A DNA stretch of 64,000 nucleotides. Origin: Oncomelania hupensis. Taxonomy: Eukaryota > Mollusca > Gastropoda > Littorinimorpha > Pomatiopsidae. The notes below the pieces were generated by a model. That model was not told where the DNA came from, made no database searches, and worked only from the letters and a program-made list of their open reading frames with translations. A program made the translations under genes and the position numbers. Positions 11,943 to 21,604 of the stretch are shown here, piece after piece (within the stretch, counting starts at the first letter, position 1; each line of letters opens with the position of its first letter). Where the stretch lies: contig CM072527.1 of the NCBI GenBank assembly GCA_036898135.1, positions 33,206,060-33,270,059 of the forward strand, in the 5' to 3' direction.

Positions 11943-13943
11943 ATGGCATCGATCGAGGAGGTTGAAGGAGTGTCTCCGATCGCGGGTCGTACGCGTTCTC
12001 GCGTGGATGTCACGATGGACGAGCGGACGACAACGGCAGCAGTTGATGCGGGAGTCACCGACTTACCTTCTGCGGTCGAGCGACGGAGTTCGCCGGTCAG
12101 GTCATCGCGTCGTGGGTCAGCAGACGAGGAGTTGACGACGTTCGAAGCCCGAGACACAGTGAGTAACCCTTTTCCGACAGGATTTGGTGCGACTGGTGGG
12201 ATGTCGACAGGCGCCGACTTCTACGGGGACCAAGACCGTCTGAGCGACGCGACGAGGCCGAAGAGGTTCCAGACCAATCCCTACCGTTCGATCTACAAGG
12301 TCGAGGCGGCACCGACGCCGAGGACAGGACCGTTCGCGGACGAGACGCCGATGGAAAGGATCTTGAGGCTCGCCAAGCGCGAAGGATTGAAGGGTCAAGC
12401 TGCGTTGGACTACGCGATGGACCAAGCGGAGAGGGAGAAAGACTCAGACCGGAGAGAGAGGGAGATGGAGTTGAAGGCGAAGGAGAGAGAGAGGGAAAGG
12501 GAGCACGAACTAGCGATGGCGCAACTGACGTTGCAAGGCGCCGGGAACCGCAGGAATCGTCAACCCGAGTTCGAGACGGTTAAGCTCAGATTGCCATTCT
12601 TCGAGGACAAGGACGACCTAGAGACCTACTTGTGTCAGTTTGAGCGTTTCGCCAAGGCACAAGAGTGGAACGAGGACACGTGGGCTATTCGCTTGGGGAC
12701 CTTGGTGAAGGGGAAGGCGAGAGAAGTCTACGTCGGCTTGAACGAGGACGACTCTGCCGACTACGAGATCCTGAAGGCAGCGTTGTTGGTGCGTTTCAAC
12801 CTGACGGCCGAGACGTATCGCAAGAAGTTTCGCCAGCTACGAAGGGAGCCACCAGAGACTTTCAAGCAGTACCTACGGAAGTCGGAGTTGTTCCTGGAAC
12901 GCTGGATGGGACTTGCGAACAAGAAGGCCACGTACGGAGACTTGCTGGACTTGGTGTTGATGGAGCAGCTAGTCAACGGTTTGGCGCCGGAACTGGTCAC
13001 GTTCGTGCGCGAACGCAACCCAGCGACGGTGGAGGAAGCCGCGACGTTGGCACAGCAGTACGTCGACGCCAGGGCAGGAACCAACCTGCGTTTTCCAGGA
13101 CGACAACCGTTCACACCCAGGGATAAGACCGAGGGTCGCAAGCCGGCGGGACCACGACCCAACTCGCCGGACAAGCGGGAATGCTACAGCTGCGGGCAGA
13201 AGGGGCATCTGAAGCGGAATTGTCCGAAACGCAGCGAGCGGAGTGGAGCAGCGTTGCGCGTCTTGGAGGAGGAGAAGGAGGCAGGCAAGAAGAGAGACTC
13301 GCGTTTCCAAAGCCAAGTGGTAGTGGAAGGTGTTCCGCTGACGGCCATGAGGGACACGGGAGCCGACCTGATATGCCTGCGGGAAGGAGAGGTTGCCAAT
13401 CTCGTCTACACGGGACGCACGCGGCGCGTCGGATTCGCCATTCGACAGTTGTCCAGATCACTGCCGACGGCGTGGGTGCAGTTGGAGTCACCGTTCTACA
13501 CCGGGAGAGTGGAGGTAGTGGTGGTACCAGACTTAACCTACCCAGTGGTGATCGGCAACTGGGCGAGAACGGAACGGCAACCAGACACAGCACTGCCGGT
13601 ATTCGTCGAGGGAGCCGCAGAGTGTTGCGCGGTGCAGACCCGAGCGCAAGCAGCCAAGGAACAAGTCGCTGCGGAACCATTGGTGGTCGGACTGAGCAAG
13701 AACATCGTCGCGACGCCGAAGGAGATTCGCCAACTGCAGTTGGGAGACGACGGACTTGCTTGCAAAGGTGCGACAGCTAGCAGACCAGAAGGCAGGAAAG
13801 GAGAAACGGGGCAAGGGGCAAGTGGCATTTGTCTGGAAGCGAGGCCTGTTGTACCGCGAGTATACAGGACAAGACAGAGTGGATCACAGCCAGTTGGTGG
13901 TACCAACCAAGCTTCGGTCGGAGGTACTACGCATGGGACATGA
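11943..13943 (+). CDS. Gypsy A gag-protease polyprotein
   Basis: 666 codons from ATG 11943. N-terminal disordered, Ser/Thr/Arg-rich region (1-130). Charged coiled-coil segment rich in E/R/K (~150-200). Capsid/SCAN-like region (~215-400) with LETYLCQFERFAKAQ, WAIRLGTLVKGKAREVY and YRKKFRQLRREPPETFKQY. One CCHC knuckle, CYSCGQKGHLKRNC (~residues 413-426). Protease with MRDTGADLICL (catalytic D-T-G, ~residue 468) and VVIGNW near its end. The last ~65 residues are a shifted frame: the real pol frame resumes at 13756, so a one-base slip or programmed shift lies near 13740-13760. Confidence 0.85.
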   Translation: MASIEEVEGVSPIAGRTRSRVDVTMDERTTTAAVDAGVTDLPSAVERRSSPVRSSRRGSADEELTTFEARDTVSNPFPTGFGATGGMSTGADFYGDQDRLSDATRPKRFQTNPYRSIYKVEAAPTPRTGPFADETPMERILRLAKREGLKGQAALDYAMDQAEREKDSDRREREMELKAKEREREREHELAMAQLTLQGAGNRRNRQPEFETVKLRLPFFEDKDDLETYLCQFERFAKAQEWNEDTWAIRLGTLVKGKAREVYVGLNEDDSADYEILKAALLVRFNLTAETYRKKFRQLRREPPETFKQYLRKSELFLERWMGLANKKATYGDLLDLVLMEQLVNGLAPELVTFVRERNPATVEEAATLAQQYVDARAGTNLRFPGRQPFTPRDKTEGRKPAGPRPNSPDKRECYSCGQKGHLKRNCPKRSERSGAALRVLEEEKEAGKKRDSRFQSQVVVEGVPLTAMRDTGADLICLREGEVANLVYTGRTRRVGFAIRQLSRSLPTAWVQLESPFYTGRVEVVVVPDLTYPVVIGNWARTERQPDTALPVFVEGAAECCAVQTRAQAAKEQVAAEPLVVGLSKNIVATPKEIRQLQLGDDGLACKGATASRPEGRKGETGQGASGICLEARPVVPRVYRTRQSGSQPVGGTNQASVGGTTHGT

Positions 13944-14802
13944 CACACCCATGGCCGGACATCTGGGAGCTAAGCGGACCCTAGACCAAGTGTGGACCGA
14001 GTTCTACTGGCCAGGGATGTGCCGTGACGTCAGGAAGTATTGTGCTTCATGCGACACATGCCAGCGAACGACACCGAAGGGGCGCGTCAGAAAAGTACCG
14101 TTGCAGAGAGTCGGCAAGAACAGGAAGCTGTACCACGCAAACCTGCTGAAACGATACGTGGAACGCGCAGCAGAACCAGAAACGACGGTGGCAGTAGTGA
14201 TTGACCAGGCCGAAACAGAGGGGACGTCAGACATCAGCTACCAGGGTACTGTACCACTGATACTGCCACGAGCAAGCGAAGGACCAGAGAACGTGCAGAT
14301 AGACGCAACACAAGGGGGAAAGAAGGGGGAAGTCAACTGGACGGACGACTGTCAGAAAGCCTTCGATGACTTGAAGGGAGCGCTGACCAGTGAGCCAGTG
14401 GTCAAGTTACCAAACTTGGACAAAGAGTTCATCCTGAGGACAGACGCATCAGAGCAGGAGCTAGGAGCTGCACTGATGCAAGAAACCGGTGAGGGTGTGC
14501 AGCCAGTGGGGTTTGCAAGCAAGAAGCTACTGCCAGCAGAACGGAATTACTCCACCATCGAGAAGGAGTGTTTGGCAGTTGTGTGGGCAGTACAAAGGTT
14601 TGAACCGTATCTGTTTGGACACATCTGGCTGGAGACAGACCATCGACCGCTGCAGTACCTGCAAAGGACGCACCTCAACAGTGCCAGACTCACACGATGG
14701 GCTATGCAGCTGCAGGCTTATGTCTTCACTGTTCGACCGATTCCAGGAAGAGACAACATCGAAGCGGATTTCCTCAGCAGATCTGACCCTGTGGAAGATT
14801 AG
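13756..14802 (+). pseudogene. Gypsy A pol remnant: integrase ends plus RNase H
   Basis: 348 codons. Integrase N-terminal zinc domain at residues 62-102 (GHDTPMAGHLG ... YCASCDTC, an H-H-C-C set). KVPLQ is then joined directly to RKLYHANLLKRYVERA, the typical integrase C-terminal block, so the D,D,E core is deleted. After an acidic linker, RNase H starts at VNWTDDCQKAFDDLK and has FILRTDASEQELGAALMQ, YSTIEKECLAVVWAVQRF and LETDHRPLQYL, ending DFLSRSDPVED. RT, expected between the integrase C-terminus and RNase H, is deleted. The stop at 14802 lies just before the polypurine tract, so RNase H is truly the last domain. Confidence 0.85.
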
Positions 14803-14841
14803 GTTTGGAACTCTCCGTAGGTTCGTCTTGGGAGGGGGGTG

Positions 14842-15148
14842 TGTCACAGGGCAGTCTGTGATGGAAGCTGGGCGGTCTGTGTGTGAAGAGTATAGGGGCG
14901 GGGGTAGTAACTGCGTGTTGCTTAGTGCGTGATTATTGTAGTTGAAGCGTGCAAATCGTGGCAAGCAGCACAGGCCGGTTAGCCAGTAAGGAAGTATACT
15001 CACGTTTTGGCAGAACAGGTTTGATAGAGCTATTGTGTAGACGTGGTGTCTGGTGCTCTGATTTTTGTGTGTTCTGGAATAGGGTAGGACGGTTAATGAC
15101 GGATAATATTAACTGGTCCAAAATAATACTAGTTGTGGAAATTGTTGC
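14842..15148 (+). repeat. 3' LTR of Gypsy A
   Basis: 307-bp copy of the 5' LTR, directly preceded by a polypurine tract and followed by GGTACCAGAG, the target duplication, after which the interrupted LTR of element B resumes (AATGTGTATAATATT). Confidence 0.9.
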
Positions 15149-15158
15149 GGTACCAGAG

Positions 15159-16040
15159 AATGTGTATAATATTAATTCTTTCTCTATGTGTATAGTTAGC
15201 CATGACTTATATTTATGTATGTATAAGAAATTAGAGTGGAGATTCCAGTGGACCACGGACTTAGCAGAATGTTCGTCGCTTATATATAGAGATGTGGAGC
15301 TAATCACTGAGGGCTACTTCGGCCTTCAGTGAGACGCTCTGCACACACCTATTATACAGGGTTGTGCAGAATTTCGTCGCATATGTTACAGACGAGCAGG
15401 CATTGTATCGTGAGCCCAACCAGGCGAAAGACAAAAACAAGTCGTCGCTGAACATTGGCCTGCCGAGGCATCTAAACCACTGAGTGGAGAGAGCCCACCA
15501 GTCTAACCACAAGGAGAAGACTCCACAACAACACAGCTTATCAAGGAAGCAACCACAACGCAGCGCTTCGAACTCACAGTTAAGTACTTACCGAAACAGT
15601 GCACTAAACCTGGTATCAAAGGACCACAGTAGTCCACTCTTCCAGAACTCTGACCATTAGGGCAGAAAGTATCCCGTGCCCGATGATGATAAAATAGCTG
15701 CATAGGCCTATCAAGAGCAAACCATTCGCACTGACATTTGAACTTTAAAGTTAGTATCGTACTTCGCAGATCGTGTATAGAGTAGAGGAAATAAATGTGT
15801 GATATTTACTGTTACCAAGTTATGGACTACCTATGTTTCATAGCCGTGTAAGAGCTAGTGTGACGGTGATCTTTTACCATTTTTCTATCTATCTGTGTAC
15901 CCCAGCCTAAGCACAGACCGAGCTAAACAAATAAATGTATTAAGTCACAGGGAGATTACTAGCGATCCCCACCGACGATAGACGAGTGGGTAATAGCATA
16001 CCATTGTGCAGAGCCCAGCAACAATAGACCCACCATCACA
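15159..16040 (+). repeat. 5' LTR of Gypsy B, right part
   Basis: Continues the LTR begun at 9136 after the element A insertion. It matches, in inverse orientation, the two solo LTRs elsewhere in the window. It contains a TATATATAGAG stretch near 15281 and an AATAAATG near 15930, possible core-promoter and polyadenylation signals, and ends AGACCCACCATCACA. The sequence after it (ACTTAATTGGCAGCC) would hold the primer-binding site. Confidence 0.85.
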
Positions 16041-16415
16041 ACTTAATTGGCAGCCTTGCCAGGATCTGTGTATAATAAGAACTGGGTAAAACCGGATCTA
16101 GGTACAATAGAATAGGATAACAGTAATAGTAGCAGTAGAATAACTTAAAATAGTTGTAAGTGTAGGAAGCAGACAGTTTTGGTGCACTATTCTTGTGGTT
16201 AAAAACTTTGTTGCTTCAATTCTTTTTGTGCCTGTATGTTGCATTGTTCTTTTGCAGGTTTCGCTTTAGTAACTGTTGTATGCCATTTGACTCTTGTTTT
16301 ATTCTATTATTGATTACGAATTTTATTGTCTTTGCATCGTGTTTATTGAATTGCAATATTGCTAGTGTTTTTGTATTTCACGTGTTTCAGAGGTTGGTCA
16401 TAGACACTTTTAACA

Positions 16416-16874
16416 ATGTCAGACCCAGTAGCATTGAGACTGCGCTTCAAGGAATTAGGAGAAGCATTACACTTAGCCTAACCAGAGTTAATTGCGTATA
16501 TCAATGAAGAAGTAGAGAAGCAGGATGCAAGGGCAGAGAGAGCAGCAGAGAGAGAACTAAGAAAGCAGAATTAGAAGCAGAACAGAAGAAAGCAGCATTA
16601 GAAGCAGAACAGAGGAAAGCAGAATTAGAAGCAGAACAGATGAAAGCAGAAGCAGAGAGAGAACTGAAGAAAATAGAATTAGAAGCTGAACAGAAGAAGA
16701 TAGCAGCAGCAGAGAGAAGCAGAAGTTAGGAGATGGGACTATGAAAGGGCAGAAAAGGAAAAAGACAGACAGCATGAGTTAGAACTGAGAAGATTAGGAT
16801 CTGGAGCCTCAAGTTCTGCCTCAACCCCTCCGCACTCAGATCAACTAGATGTAGCCTCCAACCCCGTACTAGGG
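16416..16874 (+). pseudogene. Gypsy B gag, N-terminal part with stops and frameshift
   Basis: Begins at ATG 16416 with MSDPVALRLRFKELGEAL, meets an in-frame TAA at 16479, and changes frame near 16560. It then runs through a highly charged segment of repeated A-E-L-E-A-E-Q-K/R-K heptad-like units, a predicted coiled coil, before joining the capsid frame at 16875. The damage shows this gag is not translated intact. Confidence 0.7.
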
Positions 16875-17687
16875 ATGTCATTTCCACTGGGGCCATTCAG
16901 CGAAAGAGAAGAAGGTCTAGATCTCTACCTAACTAGGTTCGAGCATCTAGCAACAGAGTACAAACTAGATCCCACCCATTGGTCTTTTAAGCTTAGTCAA
17001 GGGCTTAGAGGAAAGGCACATGACATCTACAGTAAGCTACCGACTGACAGAGTGACTGACTATCACAGAGTAAAAGAGGCACTCTTAACGGGATTCGAAC
17101 TCACCGGAGAATGCTACCGGCAAAAATTCCGCACCAATCGGAGAATGAAAGGAGAGAGCTACGCGCAGTTTGCAGATCGCTTGTCCACAATGCTGGATAA
17201 GTGGATTAGCCAGTCAGCCACTGCTAAGACATATGATGGACTGACCGAACTATTCGTATGGGAACAGCTACGGGAAACCATGACCCCCGAGCTGAAAACA
17301 TTCTCAGTAGAGCAGGGCGCAGAAAGACTGGAGGATCTGGTCAAGGTCGCAGATAGGTACGTGGCCGCCCACGGAGAAGCCAAGAGCTTCAGGCGAGACC
17401 TAAAGCCTAACGGGAAAGAGGTACAGAAACGAAGCCCTCACCGGGAAGAGCGCATCGCGAATCGGCCAAATCACCCCAGAACTGGGCAAAATAGAGGACC
17501 CAACGCGGAATTAGGTAAAAGAGATCCCGCAGAACAGAAACGGTATTGCTCGTTCTGCAACAGAAATAATCACTCCACCGTGGAATGTTCCAAGTTGGCT
17601 GCACGACGTGGGGACGAGCGCGAAAGCCGGCCAGCTCATAGAGTTCTAACTCAAAGCGACACCCTATCGGAGATCACCCATCGGTGA
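16875..17687 (+). CDS. Gypsy B gag, capsid and zinc knuckle
   Basis: Open frame of 270 codons. The capsid-like region (residues ~1-170) has the layout of Ty3/Gypsy and SCAN-related gag: DLYLTRFEHLATEY, WSFKLSQGLRGKAHDIY, KEALLTGFELTGECYRQKFR and FADRLSTMLDKW. A basic linker follows, then one CCHC knuckle (CSFCNRNNHSTVEC, near 17545-17587). Gag packages element RNA in virus-like particles. The true frame opens upstream at 16416 but is broken there. The protease follows in another frame (from ~17660). Confidence 0.8.
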   Translation: MSFPLGPFSEREEGLDLYLTRFEHLATEYKLDPTHWSFKLSQGLRGKAHDIYSKLPTDRVTDYHRVKEALLTGFELTGECYRQKFRTNRRMKGESYAQFADRLSTMLDKWISQSATAKTYDGLTELFVWEQLRETMTPELKTFSVEQGAERLEDLVKVADRYVAAHGEAKSFRRDLKPNGKEVQKRSPHREERIANRPNHPRTGQNRGPNAELGKRDPAEQKRYCSFCNRNNHSTVECSKLAARRGDERESRPAHRVLTQSDTLSEITHR

Positions 17688-17848
17688 CAGACACGGTCAA
17701 GGTCAACGGTAAAGAAGCGAATTGTCTGTATGACACAGGTCTATCATACGACGCGATAGTTTGCGAGTCTCTTGTATCGCGCGCGGACTTGACGGACAAG
17801 ACAGTCGAACTACAAGGAGCAGACTTAACGAAACCGACGACTACTTGA
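17661..17848 (+). pseudogene. Gypsy B protease, N-terminal part
   Basis: Reads DTVKVNGKEANCLYDTGLSYDAIV: the D-T-G catalytic loop of a retroviral-type aspartic protease, followed by SRADLTDKTVELQGADLTK. It stops at a TGA exactly where the 3' LTR remnant begins, so the C-terminal half is deleted. It overlaps the gag frame, which suggests a frameshift-type expression in the parent element. Confidence 0.7.
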
Positions 17849-18185
17849 AGCACAGACCGGGCTAAACAAATAAATGCATTAAGTTAAGTCACAGGGAGAT
17901 TACTAGCGATCCCCACCGACGATAGACGAGTGGGTAATAGCATACCATTGTGCAGAGCCCAGCAACAATAGACCCACCGTCACAACCGATGGCCAACTTC
18001 TCCTTGCCAACGGGAAATCCATCCCCGTCGTCGCCTGCATAGCTGTGACCATACAGAACATGCCTGTTTCCAGGGGACGCGTCGGAAATCACGAAGTAAC
18101 GGTCCTAAGCGACTCAGGCTGCAGTGGGGTCATCGTCAGAGAAGACCTAATCACTAAAGAACAGTTCCCTTGCGATTCTAAATAA

Positions 18186-18566
18186 ACACTCATGCCCGAT
18201 AGCAAATGTGTGAAAGAGCCAGTTGCGAAACTTCAAGTCAGCACCCCTTTCTACATTATCAAATTAGAAGCGGTTTGCCTGAAGAAGCCGCTGTACGATT
18301 TGATGATCGGGAATATCGACGGCGCGATACGACCCGACGACCCCGATCCAGAGTGGAATCCTGCCTCAACTCAACACGTCGAGGTTGCGGAGGAGGATCC
18401 ATTGCCATTTTCCGATGGAGACCTTACAGAGCTGCTACGGGATAATTTGGCTACTCCGGCCCAGCCCTGCCGACCAGAGATCGTCGGTGCTGTCAACACC
18501 AGAGCCCAGGCTAAGAGAGGCAAGACGACTACGTCACTGAAGACCTTCGTTGGTCGATATTACTAG
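18186..18566 (+). pseudogene. Gypsy C protease C-terminal part
   Basis: Continuation of the element C frame after an in-frame TAA at 18181-18183. It contains VAKLQVSTPFYIIKLEAVC and LYDLMIGNIDGA, which match the end of aspartic proteases of Ty3/Gypsy elements, then an acidic linker rich in D/E/P and NTRAQAK. The linker resembles the protease-RT spacer of such elements. No RT follows. Confidence 0.7.
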
Positions 18567-19009
18567 AGGACTTTCTAGAATTACTTGTTTACTATCGACC
18601 GAAGCATCTAGATAAATCTACTAATAGCAAAGACAGTCTTCTAACTTAAATAAGGTTATATGACGTAAGACAGTGCATAGTTCCGGTGACGAGATTTATT
18701 GCGCCATGCTGGAATGTTCGAAACGTTCTCTCGATTATAGAGAGACTTTATAAATGGTGCACTTTGTCTGTTTAAAGAGTGAAAAAGTGATTGATTTATG
18801 GAGATTTTTGATGATGATCTTTGAAGTGATTTTCGGGAAGTGATCTTGTATCCAGCGGTTGATATTATGCTGAATAAAGTTGGAAAACGTCATACGACGA
18901 TTTCTGCCTTGTCGCTGAGTGAACAGGTTGTGTGATAAACGAATCTGTGTTACACTTATCAAGATTCAAGCATCGGGACTAAATCAACCATTGTTAAAAA
19001 CAACAACCG
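18567..19009 (+). other. Possible LTR of Gypsy C
   Basis: No coding capacity. It has a TTTATAAATGG (TATA-like) at 18748 and AATAAAGTTGG at 18871, spaced like an LTR promoter and polyadenylation signal, and a TGTTACA near 18950. No second copy exists in the window to prove LTR ends. The LINE-R fragment begins around 19010. Confidence 0.3.
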
Positions 19010-20041
19010 TGTAACACAATTAATAGTGAGAGCGTCAGTCATCGCTTCTCCTCCTGCTTGAAGCAGTTCCGCGGGTATGTTGTCCACTCCCGCTGACTTC
19101 ACTTTCTTTAGCGATTGCACTGCTGTCTCAACTTCTTCTCCGAGAATTGGGAGGATTTCTTCTTCTTCTCTGTTTTCGGGACATGCTAGAACTGATGGGT
19201 CTCCGTTTGGTGTGTGGTTGTAAAGGTCAGAGCAGTAATCTGTCCAAGACTTCTTGTTCTTCTGTAAGGCATATGCCAGACTTGCTTTGGATCGTGGAAA
19301 TCTTGGGCTGTTTAACACCTGTCGGCCACTTTACAGTCTGGTAGGCCTTCTTGCTGTTGTTCTTGTTCAGACTGTTCTCTATTTCCTGGCATTGATCTTC
19401 TATCCAGTTCTCCTTTGCTGTGCGCATGCCTTTTCGGATGTCATTGTTGATTTTGCGGTAGGCATCAGCTCCGTGAGGAGTTCTTTTTCATTTTCATCTC
19501 TCTTCGTTTATCACACAGATCCAAAAGTTCAGATGTGATCCACGGCCTCTTCTTTGGCCGGTGCTTGCTGAGGATCTTAGTGGCGGCATCTGTCACAGCT
19601 GAGTTGAAAGTGGTGGTCATGGTGTTGGCATCTACTTCACCAGCCCCCAAAATGAGCAATGGTGCAAATTTGCCTCCAGTTGTGGCCTGAAATATTTCTT
19701 CCACCTCTGGGTCTTGCAGTTTGTCCATGTTGAACTTCAGTCTAGTGCACTTTTCTGTGTTTACTCTCTTCAAGTGGAGCCGGAAAGACATCATCACGAG
19801 ATCGTGGTCACTTCCGATGTCTGCTCTTGGATAGGTTGCGTGTCCTGCCAATGTTGATGCTTGATCTGAAGCGTTTCTTGACCATGATGTAGTCGATCTG
19901 GTTGTGATGCTCCCCGCCGGGACTGTGCCATGTCCATTGTCTGGATTTTTTGTGGAGACCAAGCGTGTTTACCAGTGTCAGATTGTGGTATCTGGCAAAC
20001 TCCAAGAGTCTCAGACCCCTGTCATCTGTCTCGTTGTTCAT
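19010..20041 (-). mobile_element. LINE-R fragment, endonuclease to RT start
   Basis: Minus-strand match to LINE-R from RGLRLLEFARY (20041 side) through YIMVKKRFRSS, GSDHDLVMMSFRLHLKRVN and RPKKRPWITSELLDLC to VDNIPAELLQAGGEAM near 19030. It is broken by several frameshifts. It starts at the same LINE position and joins the same signal-exon repeat as the fragment at 1-335, so these two loci descend from one chimeric ancestor. Confidence 0.85.
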
Positions 20042-20366
20042 TGTGGAAAGGCCAGAACAAGTTCATTTGTGGCACACGGAATACTGTTACAATCAATCCA
20101 AACAAAATATTGCAAACACGTAAACTGTATTATTTTGTCATGTAGGCCTAACCACCATGTCTTTGGAACATACAAGTTCCGTTCGTTCATTTTTACCACC
20201 TGGCGCACCTTATGTTATAACTTCTGTAGATAACATACAATTTGAGTTACTTGTGAGGCTGGCAAAGCAGTAATTGTAGCTCATTTCTTTGACATTTTGT
20301 TTTCTCTTACAATTTTGGAAAAAAGACATAAAAACAAACCAACCTCGACATCTGCATGAATAAAAC
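20042..20366 (-). repeat. Signal-exon repeat, copy C, left part
   Basis: Matches 336-590 of copy A, ending CATCTGCATGAATAAAAC. It is interrupted by the hAT-like element and resumes at 28688 with AATAAAATTGATACC. Confidence 0.8.
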
Positions 20367-20739
20367 CAGGGTTGGAAGATTTTACGATTTAGCGAATTAA
20401 ATTTTTGGTTAAAGAAAATTTAACGCTTTAATGTTTTTAAAAAGTTAAAGAAATTTCAACGAATTACAAAATAAAAGTAACGATTCTCGATTTTTTTCGT
20501 TAAAAATTTCGTTACTTCAGTTTGATTTTCTGCCACAAACAACAGGTGCCTATGCGCGAAGCTGGTTTGACCCAGTTGCAGCCAGTTTGAGGCGGTTTGG
20601 GTTAGCCTATGTAGCATGGCGTCAATCAATATTTCATTTATTGTCTATTCACACATTCAGGTGATATTAGACATTAATTATTAACAACAACAATATAAAT
20701 CAAATCACAACTAAGAAATCTTATAACAAAATGGAATGA

Positions 20740-21000
20740 AAGGGGAAGAAGGATTTAACACCAAACTATAAAAGTCATTGCAATAATTTTCACAACTGCT
20801 GTTATCTGTGAATGATGTAATACATCATCTATAGAATGTCCATATTCAGTCAAATGATGTCCTTGGTTTTCGTACATTGCATTTAAAACTGGACATTCAA
20901 ATAAAATATGGTAAACTGATATATTTTTATGGTAAACTGATATATATTTATGGTAAACTGATATATATTTATGGTAAACTGATATATATATATATATATA
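20740..21000 (-). mobile_element. RNase H LINE C-terminal remnant
   Basis: The minus strand reads YHILFECPVLNAMYENQGHHL, matching the HILxECP motif that follows RNase H in Jockey/I-type LINEs, then SIDDVLHHSQITAVVKIIAMTF to a stop at 20755. Upstream it dissolves into a 20-bp repeat (GGTAAACTGATATATATTTAT, four copies, 20911-20985) and a (TA)n run, so only ~50 codons survive. Confidence 0.55.
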
Positions 21001-21604
21001 TATATTTACTACGTAGTACGCTATGCTATGTAGACATTGTTTACCCTGCATCAGTTCATATTAAATTTTGAGATCGTGAAAAGAAGATGGCTTCCTGCAG
21101 TGATTCGAGTGATGAAAGTTTGCCAAAATTTGTAATGGAGAATTTTGGGGAATTTCTGTAAATATGTTTATATTATATACATAATGTGTATGTGAGAGAT
21201 TGATTCTCTTTATTCTAGCTGCTGTATTTGAATGCTTCGCTTACTTTCTTTGTCTTGTTGGTGTGCGTGGGTTAAAATGCTTGGAAGGGTGTGAATGAGT
21301 GTTGCAAGGACAGATTAGAACAAAAATTAGTCTAATATCTCTATTCTTGTTGTTAATAAAATATCAAATCACATAATTTGTTCTTGATTTTTGTTCAGTG
21401 TTGTCACGCTACGCAGTTTGCAGTCGTGTGCCTATGTAGATAATTTATTCATCAGCCTGTACATAGAAATAAAAGGTTACCGTAGGAAGGGGAGAGAATC
21501 GAAATAAATTAATTAAGTTTATAATTAATAAAAGCAGCGTGTGAATCATGCCCGTGCTAGAACGTACTAGTGTCGATAGCATTAGTTGGCTATAGTTATG
21601 AGAA
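21001..21604. other. Noncoding interior of hAT-1
   Basis: AT-rich, no recognisable gene. The part around 21265-21420 (GTGTGAATGAGTG, AATAAAAT, GTTGTCACG) loosely resembles 28215-28370 in the same orientation, possibly old LTR-like direct repeats. The similarity is weak. Confidence 0.3.

Larger units (their letters stand above)
9733..15149 (+). mobile_element. Gypsy element A (innermost), Gmr1-like domain order, internally deleted
   Basis: Complete ends. Two 307-bp LTRs start TGTCACAGGG and end GAAATTGTTGC, and GTACCAGAG flanks the element (9724-9732 and 15150-15158). The LTRs differ by about one base over most of their length, so the insertion is recent. The order is a 1.9-kb leader, gag-protease, integrase zinc domain, integrase C-terminus, RNase H, a polypurine tract (GGGAGGGGGGTG, 14830-14841), then the 3' LTR. 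Integrase before RNase H is the order of the Gmr1-like group rather than of ordinary Ty3/Gypsy. The integrase catalytic core and RT are deleted, so it is non-autonomous. Confidence 0.85.
9136..17984 (+). mobile_element. Gypsy element B (middle of the nest), internally deleted
   Basis: Starts TGTAACAAGAG and ends ACCGTCACA, flanked by perfect ACCGA (9131-9135 and 17985-17989). The 5' LTR is 9136-9732 plus 15159-16040, about 1.48 kb once element A is removed. The primer-binding side follows at 16041. The internal part keeps gag and the start of protease. A deletion then joins protease codons (ending KPTTT, 17848) directly to the last ~136 bp of the 3' LTR (17849-17984). RT, RNase H, integrase and most of the 3' LTR are gone. 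Solo LTRs of the same family occur at 33874-34933 and 50566-52023. Confidence 0.85.
8996..19009 (+). mobile_element. Gypsy element C (outermost of the nest), partial
   Basis: Two pieces of one reading frame, 8996-9135 and 17985-18566, are separated by element B. ERAATLADVQECIT runs into DGQLLLANGKS across the ACCGA duplication. The second piece holds the protease: VLSDSGCSGVIV (active-site D-S-G) and YDLMIGN, a typical retropepsin C-terminal block. A stop interrupts it at 18181 (before MPDSKC). The frame ends at 18566. The rest to ~19009 may be its LTR: a TATAAATGG at 18749, an AATAAA at 18871, and no protein. RT, RNase H and integrase are missing. Confidence 0.65.

Noticed and set aside
12097..13948. 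Several 70-190-codon minus-strand frames under the Gypsy A gag
   Set aside because: Shadows of a GC-rich coding strand; no domains.
17690..18180. A Gypsy element with two protease domains
   Set aside because: The two D-x-G motifs belong to different nested elements separated by the B 3' LTR remnant and its ACCGA duplication.
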